Origin: Pteria penguin
Lineage: Eukaryota; Mollusca; Bivalvia; Pterioida; Pteriidae
Reading direction: 5' to 3'
DNA length: 64,000 nucleotides
Assembly: GCA_035048485.1 (NCBI GenBank)
Contig: CM068584.1
Span: forward strand, 61,231,458-61,295,457
Positions 24,412-36,975 of the stretch are shown piece by piece (position 1 is the stretch's first letter; every line of letters starts with the position of its first letter). Position numbers and translations under genes: made by a program. The notes under the pieces were generated by a model. The model ran no database searches, was not told the DNA's origin, and was given only the letters and a program-made list of their open reading frames with translations.

Positions 24412-24782
24412 AAAACTGTCTTTTTCACTATATATCTCGTAAAAATTCCAGTTCTGAATAAAACTGTGTGAGGACCCCCTCCCTCCCTGATTATATACCT
24501 TTTAATGTTGTGCAGCATATTTGCATTTCGACAAAGTATGCCTGTTCAGTAATGCTTTTCGTGGTGGAATTTTTTTTATTTAAATTGTGGGTAGATCCCC
24601 TCCCCGATTTCCCAAATTTCTCATTTGCACATTGTAAGCTTAGGGTGGCTGTACTGATTACTAACATTACTATGCAAAAATGATTCATGCTATTGAATAT
24701 TTTCATATGGAAGCATAACACACAATGCTTGTGACTAATAGGAAAATAGGAAGTATTGTAGTTTTTTCAGTTAAAGGTTACA
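24412..24782 (+). repeat. Tandem repeat unit 2 of 2
   Basis: This is the second copy of the 23691-23999 unit, with an extra segment near 24570-24640. The open frames on both strands here are repeat shadows. Confidence 0.6.
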
Positions 24783-24786
24783 TAGC

Positions 24787-26149
24787 ATAGGCGGATCTAG
24801 ACATTTTTGAAAGGGGTTGCAGTCTCCCATGACAAATGTTTTGCAAGGGGGTTTCGAGCTCTAAAATTGGTCAAAAATGGCATTTTGGTATAATATTCCG
24901 ACCAAAACGGGAAGGAGTTGCAATCCCCCCCTACTCCCGCCAATATACAGCGTGTTTGCCATATTACGGTTCCTATTACACACATCTTTCGTTCTACTGT
25001 AAAATTATGGCTATCCCATTAGGGAAGTCAGCGATAAAGTACATATGTTTAGTGATAGAATGAATAGGAATAACATTTCTTTTCCGCGTTGTAAAGGATT
25101 AAAAGGAAGCCTGACGCACTTATTTATATAATTTTATAACAGCCATACATATAAACGATGTCTAATTTTCTGTAACTTCCAATGACCTTACAACTCCCGA
25201 TTTATATACCACATCGGCATTTTGATAGAAACATATACGCATGTGTGGAACTAAACGTATTTTCCAATTGTGGATTTTAACAGCAAACTTTTTATTGATT
25301 TTAATTGACTATAGAAACTACAATTTCACCGAGAATGACGTATTTTTTGCAGATGACGTGTCAGCCGATCCCGAAAGATATTCAAATCAATAACACAATG
25401 TCGGTAAACAATAAACATTTCAGGGTAAAAATTGTGAATGCGAAATTCATTTGGTCGATAGACTAGTCACTGCGCTTATCCCACTTTCCTTATTTAAACT
25501 TTAGAAAAGGAATTAAATAATGTTGTGCGCTCTCTACTTAATGAATTTATTCTTACCAAACAAGACGAATTTTCAAATCATTAATCAAGTTCACACGAGA
25601 AATTCGAAAACCCATCTCACAGGAGAAGTTGACAATCAACAGATCACATACTGCTTCGATGCAATATAACGAATCAGAAGTAGTAAGGTGCCAAGCTTTA
25701 TTGCTATCAATTCATAGAAAAGACCAGAAAGACCTTGAACTTCTCGTCCCCGAAATTACTGTGCTCGAATACTGTAAAGTTTGGTGCTGCCAGATTATAT
25801 GCAAACGTCATGAATCTATCATTTTAACAGTGTCATTTATAAGAACCTCAGTTACTTTCACAATTCTTTTCAATAAATGTCTTATTTTGAAAAAAGTAAT
25901 TGATACAACCTAGCTAATAAATGAGTCTTAATTGAAATTAAGGTTCCATTCCCCTTTCTGTCTGTCCGCCTATCTCTCTCTTTCCTTAGTAGATTTTTGC
26001 CAATTTCTATTCTCAAATTTCGTAATATATCGAGATGTATATGTCCAAAACTAACTTCATCCCCATTGCCGTTTTCTACCTAACTATAAATAAGTTCCTA
26101 TGAATGAGATAGTTCAAGGAAACTGTTCAATATTATGACTCGTGCCTAA
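24787..26149. other. Gene-free interval with a possible MITE remnant
   Basis: GGCGGATCTAGACATTTTTG at 24791 resembles a DNA-transposon end, but no matching right end was found. A 94-codon open frame at 25629-25913 has no recognisable features. Nothing else is supported. Confidence 0.3.
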
Positions 26150-29100
26150 TTTAATTCAGTTTTCGTCATCTATAATTGTTTGTTTGATAAAACACAAACC
26201 TAGCATTACACTCGACCATTGCTGTTATAGATTTGTTACACTCAGATAATATTATTCAAGTGTCCTTAATCTTATCCATATATGCTTTGTATATCTCTGG
26301 CGAAGAAGGGTAGTTGGGTTTTTAATCCGCCATTGAAAACAAACAAAAGAGACCAGGCTATCAATATAGCCTTTTTGTCATATTCTTCGTAAATTATTTA
26401 GTGATTGTTATATCACTTGATACAATGCCATCTTGTGTACTTATACTAATGCGCATTAAGATTAACATTTACATAAACAGAGGTTCACGATATATTGGTT
26501 TTAAACTGTTGGGTATGGGTGAGAAAGGATTAAATAATAATAATAATAAATATTATCTTAACGAATCAGAATTGATATTAAATAATAAATGATTTTACCT
26601 CTTCATATAAATTGTTCCGATGGAAATGGAATGAGAATGTCAATGCAACTTGTGCCAACCATTCCTCCCCATATTAAGAAAATGCTGCCCAACTGTGCGC
26701 CAAATCCCTAGGTAACATTTTTAAAGCATACTACTAACATAGTATATCGAAAGGTGGACATCGAGCATGTTATCGTAAATTTTGTCCTGGGAACAGATTC
26801 ATCTAAAACAAGACAGGATTATTGACAGAAATGAGCAGAACCCAAAACTTTCTCGTACTCACACTTTGGTACCCCATTCTTTGTCTGTATCCATACTATA
26901 TTATCCTAATCAGAAGAGGCACGCAACAATAACATTATTTCTACATGTATATTTAGATTGTGGTAATTGTCAATCTCTACCCGAGTTATAGGACCGATAA
27001 CACTTGATATACTTTAGAGGAATTAAAATCCGTCCCAAGTCTGTTATATTTCGGACAAAGATATATACACGGTAGATAGCAAAACTAGATATCATTATGA
27101 TGAGTGCTAGCACAGGGCCTTAAGTTGATAATCTTCTCTATAACTGCATATTAAACAATGGTCAAAGGTATTTAAGTTAAAGGATATATTGTCAATATGA
27201 ATTTATCCTTTCATGACAGTATTAAGGCGATAGTCCACTGAATAGATATACTGTTTTGGGATGGGGGGTTTTCCGCCCTTTTCTTCTTTCTTTGTGAGGG
27301 GGCTCTTTTTATTTATTTGTTTCTATTCTAATGTCATTTGAATATTTTAGGGTGGATGTCTGTTGTTATTATGATTGTTCGTTTGTTTTGTTTTTCTTCT
27401 TTCGTATATTAATTCTAATTTTGAGGGTTGATGTTAAGTACTTCAATAACTAGTTATGATGTCTGGATAGACTACTTCCTTGAAACCATACGTGTATACA
27501 TTACCTGTGTATATGTCAACATAACAGAATATTCTCCTATCGCGGTAAGTGACATTGAAAAAGAGACATATATTTTATGTTTACGCTAGGATCAAGTGAT
27601 GCCCTAAGGGTAATATTTATGTGAAGCATGGTGAAGGCCAAAGACTAAAGTAAAGCTCCGATATAATATTACTGAATTTCAGGAAATGTGATGATTTGTT
27701 TGTTTCTTCTTTTTCACTAGACAGCAAAATAAAACAATAGTTTGTTGCAGTACAATGGCTATACAATGGAACAATGAGGTTCTTTTAGGTGCCAAATTTA
27801 CCTTAGTATTTGACTGGCTAATGTCCAGAACTGGACATCGATGAGACACCAGCAGGACGCAAACCTAGGAGCTTTCGATAATGTATTGGAATTTTGAACA
27901 ACGATTCAGGTTACGCAATATTAGTGGCATTTATTTGATTAGAAAGAGGGAAAAATACAGCCTTTGCAGAAATTTTCATTTAATTTTGATTCGGAAATAC
28001 TACAATACGTGGTATAATGGCCATAAAGAGTAAGGATTATCATGATTAATCTGAGACCAAGGAAAAATTAATACGAACAGGAACGGATCTCCAGGATTCC
28101 CGATATCTACAATTTAATTCCATTGCATAATTTAGTACTTATTTAACTTTGAAATACACAGCGTGTCTTACTTTTAACAATGTATGAAACAGCTAGATAA
28201 AACGCTATAATAGAATTAATTTTCTAGTATCCAAACGTTTGCTTATCCACCGTTATATGTTAAAACATATGGACAGACACATTATAAGTAACAATAGTTA
28301 CAAAATCAAATCATCACTGGCAAGCAAAAAAAAAAAAAATAACAGATACAAAATAACAGTTGACCATTATTTTAGGACTTGATATATTGATGTACAGGAT
28401 TATACACACAAATACTGCTAAAATGTAGGAAATTACGAAAATACTCGAGTTCACTCCCCAGCCAAACCTTCACCCTGCGTAACGTGTTCTGTCTAAAGTA
28501 ATGAAACAGGGCACCGACTATTTCATCTGGCATAGAAAGAAACATGACTTATATCTGCTGAACATAGAATCCATTTTACTTTATCTTTGCTTGAAGAGAA
28601 TCAACAAGCCATCTTTGTGATCTGATGATTTGAACGTCTAGTGATAAAGGAAAAGAGAAATGCATTTAACATGTTATAAGGTATATACTTATATCACATA
28701 TTAGAAGATATGTTTAAATAATTATAATGATTCAAGATAAATTTTAATGATATTCAGCGACATCATGTAATCAAATGCATAAATATATATCTTAGTATAC
28801 AGAGAGGGAAATGTGTATACGGCAATATCATTACTAAGGAAACCATCAAAGGATTTTCAATGACCCCCCTTTCCCATTTAACCATCCTTGACTTACATTG
28901 TATGATGCGTTTACTCTTTATTTACATATTTACAACATTACATTGAACAGCGCGTTGAAGGTTTGTTTTGTTCTGAACATGAATTCGCACTAACTGACCT
29001 AGTTTAGAGGTTCCATTTTAAACCCTGTATTATAATTACCCTGTACGCAGATACTCTATTATGCAGTCGAAACATGAGTGATGTTTACGTTTGAAATAGT

Positions 29101-29811
29101 CCTCTCATGTATCGCACAGAGTTAAAACTCTTTACATTTTCCTCATATATATTACTGGCTATAATTGATTGAACGTATCGTTTCCTAGACCCTTCACTGC
29201 ATATTAGACAATGACAGATAGGATTTCTATATGGGTATTATTATATTAGGTACATAATTAGGTTACCTTTGTACCCGTTAGAAGGCAAAGAAAGGCAACT
29301 GCAAATTTCGAAATCTCTTAACAATATAAGGAAATTTATTTCTTTCCTAAAATTAACTGTTAATGAATTGTTTAGCTTTATACGTGGTATGGGAAGGCCG
29401 ACATTGTAGTAATGTATTTTATCAGAAAAGGGATGAGGGAGACAAAGAGATTTTAAGGGAGGGGAAGATAAATTATTTTGATTTTCTTGACAGTCTTTCA
29501 AATTCTAGAAAAAGGACTCAAGAGAGATATGATACATAAGAATATCAGAACAGCAGCGAGGGAGTTTCTACAAAGGGCCTCATTACTAAAACTAAAAATG
29601 TTTTTGACAGTCACAATACCCTTTCCTTTCTGTAAAGTCAAAATTGTATTCTTGATGAAAAAGATATAGACAGTCAGTCGGAATACATGTTAAAAGTTTC
29701 CCTCTAGTAATCTGGAGTATATCTGAGCACAAACTCGCTTGCATTCTCTATTTTGAAAGTTGCGGAACTCACACACCCCGCCCCTTTCAACTTTTGTTTT
29801 TTTTAACTTTA

Positions 29812-30725
29812 GATGGAATAGTTGGGGCAAAAGCAGGAAATCGATTAATCTTCAAATTCAGAGAATTGTGGTCTCCGGCTTTTGGGATTCTACCAATAAG
29901 GGCGCAGTGATCTGTGACATATTGTCATGGTTGTGTATGTCTACATGTATCTACAGCGCCACACAAGCCACCAAATATGACGGCCCCACGTCTTACAGTT
30001 AAAAAGTTACATGAAAGTAGGTCAAAGGTTATATGATGAAATGTATTGCAATAAAGGACACACATGCCAAATATGAAGGTCCTACGTCTTAAAAAGTTAT
30101 AACCAAGATTAAGGTTTTTGTGATAGGCGGACAAACGAATGAAATTTAATGTCGCTTTTTTTTTTGAACAGCAGGGGACAATAAGACTAGCGTGAATATT
30201 TTGTTTCGTATTCATTGAACTTATCTTTATTACGGTAAAGGCTTGACTCACAAAACATCGTAGCTTTGAGATTGTGGATATATCTTTCACAAAACAGAAA
30301 AATTCTTAAACCAATGGAAAATGAACTTGAAACATCATCACAGAATCAAGTTCAAATTGCACAGATTATAAAAAGCTACCATCAGCATCCAAAGTGTTTT
30401 ACATCCATCGTTCAATAAAGTTGTCACAGAAATCTGTCATAGTTCCTGTTCTAATTCCAATTCCTATGACCCAGTGTTTGGAGAAAAAAAATTAAAAAGC
30501 TTGCATTGCATGCGTGGTTCGTAATTTTCATGATTTAAGGCTCAAGGATTGAATTGCTTCAGTGAATTTTCTTAGCCGTCTTTGACAGAAGTGCGTTTTT
30601 TGTACACAATTAAGTACAGACAATACAAGTGTTCTACAAATAAATTCGTGGGCATGCAAATGTATGCTTGTTATGTACGTGTCCCAGATATATGTTACAG
30701 GAAGTTCACAAGAAAGGTATATTAT

Positions 30726-30779
<54 letters not shown>

Positions 30780-30905
30780 AGGGGGGATGGTGGCTGCAAA
30801 CACAAAACAAAAGGAAATGAAGCCTCCTCTTTTGTACTATACACTTTCTATCCATAGTTTTGATACTAGGCGTCGTATATTTTGTCATGTAACGGTGAGG
30901 AATTG
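29812..30905. repeat. Copy-A-specific insertion with dispersed repeat and (GT)n
   Basis: Copy B has only about 110 unrelated bases at this place (about 46957-47070). The left part, about 29900-30175, looks like a reverse-oriented dispersed repeat ending TTGAACAGCAGGGGACA. It has two related blocks, GCCAAATATGAAGGTCCTAC and ACCAAATATGACGGCCCCAC. The right part contains a (GT) microsatellite. Confidence 0.55.
30731..30778. repeat. (TG)24 microsatellite
   Basis: This is an uninterrupted TG dinucleotide run followed by a G-rich stretch. It explains the apparent poly-(Val-Cys) and poly-(His-Thr) open frames on both strands. Confidence 0.97.
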
Positions 30906-32283
30906 ACAACTCCACTGAACATTGAACCCATAATCCTTGATCTCGGCTTTCGAACAGATTCAGAAAAGTGTATTTTCGGTACTTTGCCCGTAATTATCTG
31001 AGCTTCTTTCAAATGTCTATTATACATGATATTGTAAGAACTATGACGTCCCTGACACAATTGACACAGGCAGGGGAAAGCTAAGACGTTGATGGTATCA
31101 TTGATGCTATGGTTTTATTCCCATTCGACACACACACAGAGACGATCAAACTGATACGCACGTACACACACATACATGCAAAGGCAAAACATCTAGACAT
31201 GTTTGATGACAAAGGACAATCGTATTTCAGCTACGGTTAACGGATGAACGTGATTATGGCATTAACTTTATCCAATGTCCATCATCAAATGCATACATGT
31301 ATAGCGAAACGTAAAAGAGAGAAGAAATGTAACATTTGTGTACCATTGTAATGTGAACAACCACAGGGGCCGTGTTATTTCAATAGCTTCCTTCCTCCAC
31401 TTCAGTCATCCTTCACCTTCGTTTAGTTAATCGTTTATTTTTTGTTTTCTCATGGGCGATATTTCTATATAGAATATCACAAAAATATACTAGTCAATAA
31501 AACAAACATGCATCATACTGAATGTGAATTCTCATGTTTTTAGATAGTTTAGGATCCTACACCATAAAATGTGCATAAATACGTGCATAACACTGACCAC
31601 GATAAATCATGCATACGTTTTCTTTCGATGAAACCTCATCAAGCGACACTAAACTAGTTTCCGTCTTCTTTAATCGATTAAAAGATAGAATGGAATTAAT
31701 ATATGTGATACATGGTCCTTAGACAGTTCGGCTAATGAAGTGATCAATACGATTCCTCGTTTAGTAAGAAGGACCCTTTCAATTTCTGTAGGGATACTAT
31801 AAAATCAATTACGTAATATAGATTAAACTTTATTTTACTCCTTTATAAGGCAAAGAAAGGTAACTACATCGTCAAAGAAAATTTCATTTTTATATGTATC
31901 GGCATATACTTTTTCATTATTCTTTTAGAATTGTATATTAAATGAGTAAAGGAGCATTTCTTTTAATCATATACCATAAATCTTAGATTCCATGAAAGTC
32001 ACTGATACGTGCATAACACTGACCACGATAAACAAATATTGTGTAAATTTAGAAACAAAAATTGAGCGAGCTATGAATACGTTTTATTTCGAGGTATCCT
32101 CATCATGTGTCACATAAGGCCACCTTAAACTACTGACCAATTTCCTTTACTTTTTTAAAAGACAGAATAGAATTAATATATGTGATGCTTGGTCATTGGC
32201 CAACTAGACTTATGAAGTGGACAATTCGATCCCTCTCTCAGTAAGGGCCATTTAAATTACTGTAGGGACACTATAAATATAGG

Positions 32284-32365
32284 ATCTGAAATGAATTTTC
32301 ATTTCATGTGGTATTTATGAAAAGAGATTCAGAAGTACCGTATGAAATGAAAATTCATTTCAGAT
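32284..32365. other. Long hairpin: perfect 24-bp inverted repeat
   Basis: The arms at 32284-32307 and 32342-32365 are exact reverse complements. The intervening 34 bases extend the stem by about eight more pairs including G-T wobbles, leaving a loop of about 18 bases. The corresponding place in copy B (about 48511-48566) keeps the left arm but has a shortened and mutated right arm. Confidence 0.75.
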
Positions 32366-34583
32366 TCATTTTATCAGATGTTTACACTCAGTTTAAAGGT
32401 GTTTATTTCATCAAACACCGGTCTAAAACACTTCTTTTCCATACCATGACATGACAGTCATATTTCACTGCACAAACAGCAAAACATTTGATAAAATCAA
32501 TTACGTACTGTGAATTATACTTTATTATTGTCCTTTATAAAAAGGAAGGCAACTCTTATCTACTTCTTTGTTAAAGAAAATTTCATTTTATGTGTATTGG
32601 CATTTACTTGTCAATCTTCTTTTTGAAAATGTGTATTAAATGAGTACAGAAATTTAATCATCATTATCTCATCATTTATCATGCCGTATGAAACTTAATG
32701 AAACAGGGCGAGGTAATCCGAAGAGTGGGGGAATGGGGGGATGAAGAATCTAGAGAGGCCTTTACATAACAGAAAGGACCATTAACTATAGAACATTTAC
32801 CACCATCTAAATACTCCTGTTTAAACGATAATTTCATGTTATGTTTTAAAACAACGAGAGTGAGATAGGGTGAGAGGAAACGGAAGTTAGGGTGGCAAAT
32901 GAAAAAGAACTTGAGAGAAAGAGGAGGAAAAACAAATGTAGGAGAGTCATATAATTTTTAAAGTTTTTCTCACCATTTTAAAGTCAATTTAGTTCAATCA
33001 GTTTTGTTTTCTCTTTCCACTAAGAAGCACATATTCATGCGGCTGTATATTTGTGACTTTACTCTAGGTATTATATGTATCAAGTATATAAATTATAGAA
33101 AATCATAAACATCCATCTTTAGTCGTATTTAGGATGCAGTTATTCCTTGATTTATCTTCAAAGAAATGTTTTTTTTAACTGGTTAACCAACATGCCATAA
33201 ATAATACCTAGATACAGCGGCGAGTCCAGTATAAGAACAACGTGCAAAAAGGGGGAGGGGGCATGCGAAACTCAAGTTATTGCTAAAATACTCTCGTTTT
33301 TTGGGGATTCAAATCTGGAGATTTATTTGGGTGTTTTCAACCATAACATCTCTATATGCGGTATACATTTCCGCCAAAAAAATAACCACACCTCCAGAAA
33401 GGCCACTAATATTTTTAACCTTACCATGGACGGGTTAGGTCAGACCGAAATTATTTATCTGTAAAATGTGAAAATATAGTCATATTCACATTGGTTCAGC
33501 AATGACAGCAGCCAGCCTCCTGTTTTTGTTTTTAGTCGTCTTTCTCTACTGTTATATTTATCATATATGCAGTATTCCTTTAAACTAAATAACATACTCA
33601 ATATTAGTCAGATAATCGTTCAGTCAAGATGCCGTTCATACGGACAGACACAGAGTACTGTACTGAGAGAGGTGGAGACTTGATTTACATTGCATTTGTA
33701 CAGTATTTCAAATTGTTCGATGACCGACAAGAAGATTTAGAAAACATCTGTCAGAGTCAAATACATTGAGGACATCTTTTCTTTAAAGTGACCTTTAAGC
33801 GCACAACACAGACAGCGATAAACAAATACTCTCCTCTTACATTAAAAAATGAGAGACTTACTCATACGTTTTCTTTTGCTCCATCAGGTGCCATTTGAAT
33901 CTATTTTGCCGTATTTAGAATTGACCCTTGTCATTCAAGTCGGTCCATGGATTGGTTAGTTTTACCCATCACCTAGCAACTAAGGCCTTTAAAATTTGCA
34001 TGGGCAATGCAAACCAGAACAGAATTATGATTACAATTTATTTTCTACCTTTCCAAAGCAAAGAAATGTAACTCTTATCTGCTTAATCGAAAACGCTATT
34101 TTTCTATCATACTGAATCTTTTAAATTCCATTTTATAAGGTTTACATTACTCTTTTTTGAATAAAATAATTCTATTTTCCTTAAACCTTCTACAATAATT
34201 TCCAAGTAAAACAAAAATGACTATTAAACGCATATCACTGACACAGCGATACACACACATTTTTCAATATAAGTACACCTTTTCAGCCTCCTCAAATGTC
34301 AAATAAAGCGACTTTGAACCTTTGTCTACTAAGTACTAAAACAAATTGAAAGGATTTACCGTATGGTACAATGGGTCATCAGGTTGATCCACGTATTTGT
34401 CATCAAGACCAATATCTTAGCAAATAGGACCATTACATTTCCTGTTGCTGTATTATAATAGCATGTACATACTGAAACTCGCATATATCACATTTAACCC
34501 TTTACTTGAGAAAGAAAGATAACTCTAATTACTCTATCACAATTTGTAATTATAATATGGTAAGCGAAGTACAGCTCTCAATA

Positions 34584-34863
34584 AATTGATTGAATATTGT
34601 TTTACGTCCCTCCACGATTATTTCACGTATATGGTGACGGCATCTGCGTGATGCATTGTATACAAATCTAGACCTCTGCAACAGACCAACCCGAAACAGT
34701 GAGAGAAATTTTACGTATCACGCCTACCATGATCCCGGGACCTCGGTTTTTAATTGTCTCATTCGAAAGACAGAACACCGATGCGCCCAGGGCAGGAGTC
34801 GAACCACGGGACCTCTCGATTACGAGCCGAGCACCCAATTCAATAGGCCACAGCGGAATCAGT
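34584..34863 (-). mobile_element. tRNA-derived SINE, - orientation, with 8-bp target-site duplication
   Basis: It is the reverse complement of the 23040-23302 family, with the tRNA-like head at the right end and the TTGATTGAATATTG tail at the left. TCTCAATA flanks both sides (34576-34583 and 34864-34871). The open frame at 34656-34904 is a shadow of this element. The same insertion is present in copy B, so it predates the duplication. Confidence 0.85.
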
Positions 34864-36417
34864 TCTCAATAGAAGGGATAATAAATAGGTATCTATTAAT
34901 TTAAACCTATGACTACAAGAAGGAGCAACCCAGTAGTTAGTTCACATTTAAAGTAGACTCTCAAATTAAATACTCTTGCTCAACGCCCGTGACCGACATA
35001 TGCATTGTATAGAGTTGATACAGAATATCAGATCTGCAATTTTCCGAACACAAGAAAAGGTATCGTTTCCGCTTGACGTTGATCACTGCGTGTCACGTTA
35101 CTTAGCCTGGGGTGAAGTGTAATTTTTGAAAAATGGGGACACTTGCCATTGTATAAACTACAATGCTGACTAAAAAGGGGGGGGGGGGGGTAATCTTGTG
35201 ATTTTAACCAAATTCAAGTAAACCTTTTACATAACTGTATCATTTCAATTTATGATAGTGTGCCTCCCCTTCCTTACTCCTTCATTAATTAACTACAACT
35301 AAAGATGACACCCTTTTATCCCCTTTCCGTTTCTGAAACTGCGTCCTTATACTGTGAGGTAATTAATCATGTTAGGAGACATGTTAACACACAAGATTCT
35401 TCAGTATAAATTTCAAACAACATTGAACCCGATGAACTATTTTCAAACGGACTATTAAAAGATGGAAGTAATAATGCATCAGTAGCAATATATAGAGCGA
35501 TGAGGGTTGTGAACGACGGAATGTGAAATTTGATACCATTACTCTGAGTAAAACAATGACCGTGTTAATACGATGACTTCCTTCCTTCAATTCAACAACT
35601 TTTCACCTCCATTCATTTCTTATCTCTTAAATGTGCTACTTTAGTGTTAACTATATATCTAGTAGAGCTTAAAGAGCTGTACACACTATGTCACGGAGCT
35701 TCGACGGTGAATAAACGCACGGAATGTGGGAGGTTTTTTTATTTATTCTTATTTATCTTTTAATGGATTCTACATACTAAAATTGATAACCATTGGAATG
35801 ATGCATACAGTTTCAGTTCACCACAAAGTTTTATTTCATTGCTAATAATATACATATATTGTTCTCTTTCTATACATGTAAATATTTGATAGTTTATAAA
35901 TTGTATATATGACCAATATAATGCTGCATTTGAGATTAAGTTGATGAGGTAATTTTATGTTTGTTTGTTTCCTGTAAGGATTTGAAAAAAAGACAGTCGG
36001 TACGTAGGCTATCCTTTTTTTAGAATTAATTAAAACATTTTTTGTGGTCTCTCTTTGTGTTATGGGTATTGTTTTGAAGTCCTTTTAATAGACACATACA
36101 ATGCTACCTTGCAAAGTTTCATATGAAAGTATGACTCATGGACAGACGGACAGATACCGGACAACCGCATCTATATATATTGCTTCACTGCAGGTGACAT
36201 ATAATACTCCTTTAAATATGATTGTCAAACAAAAATATGACTTGGTATTCAGGGAATACATGTGACACAATCAAAAGCAAACTGTGACTGATGTACGGAC
36301 AGATCGCCGGCCCCATCCATGTCCTTACTGCATTTTAATGTGTAAGTTGTGTTTTTCGTACGGGTGAAATTTTCTGAACAGGTCATCGACCCTAGCAATA
36401 GTCCTTTCTTTGAAAAC

Positions 36418-36850
36418 GATTTGTTTTATGCCCCCGGATCGATAGATCAGGGCATATTGTTTTTGTCCTGTCTGTTTGTTGTCAATTTTAACCTTGGATA
36501 TAACGTTTGGACCGTGAGGGATAGAATTTGAATGACATCAAGGTTGATGACTTTGTCACCTCGACAATGACCTTCACGCTACAACTAACTTGCTGGTATT
36601 TGGTGCTGCCTGGGACATTAATGTTTCACAAATACTACTTGATCTTCCAGTTATTGGCATTTTTAATAGTTAACGCCCATGAAGGAACTACTTCCAAATG
36701 TAGTTCTATAACATGCAACCCTTACGCCCACTCTTTTTTTTTTTTACTTTTGTTGATATTTTTAGTGTGGGCGTTGGATTATATACCGATTGGTCAAATT
36801 CCTTTAGCAAAACTTTGCAGGAATAAGGTTGCACTGAATACAAAATAAAG
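36418..36850 (+). repeat. Dispersed repeat with ATGCCCCCGG head
   Basis: The head ATGCCCCCGGATCGATAGAT, with CAGGGCATATTG and TTTTGTCCTGTCTGTTTG, is typical of bivalve interspersed repeats as I remember them. AACCTTGG and GACAATGACCTTCACGCT blocks follow. Copy B (about 53125-53490) keeps the body but lacks the ATGCCCCCGG head. Confidence 0.5.
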
Positions 36851-36975
36851 CACCTCTGCCACAATATGTTTTAAAGATGCATAACTGCAATCCATAAAAT
36901 TGTGATAAACTCATCTTTTGTTTTTAGTTTGATCCCCAGTTCTACCCATTTTGTACTTGACCAATTGATTTTACA

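Noticed and set aside
25629..25913. 94-codon + strand open frame
   Set aside because: No recognisable domain, signal, splice context or repeat partner; consistent with chance in AT-rich DNA.
30582..30915. Overlapping open frames rich in Val-Cys or His-Thr
   Set aside because: They are translations of the TG microsatellite at 30731-30778.
31560..34600. CRISPR-like array
   Set aside because: Repeat units are long, diverged and irregularly spaced in a eukaryotic context; there are no short identical repeats with unique spacers.
34656..34904. 82-codon open frame resembling 51023-51289
   Set aside because: Similarity of the two peptides comes from the shared reverse-oriented SINE and its segmental duplication, not from a gene.
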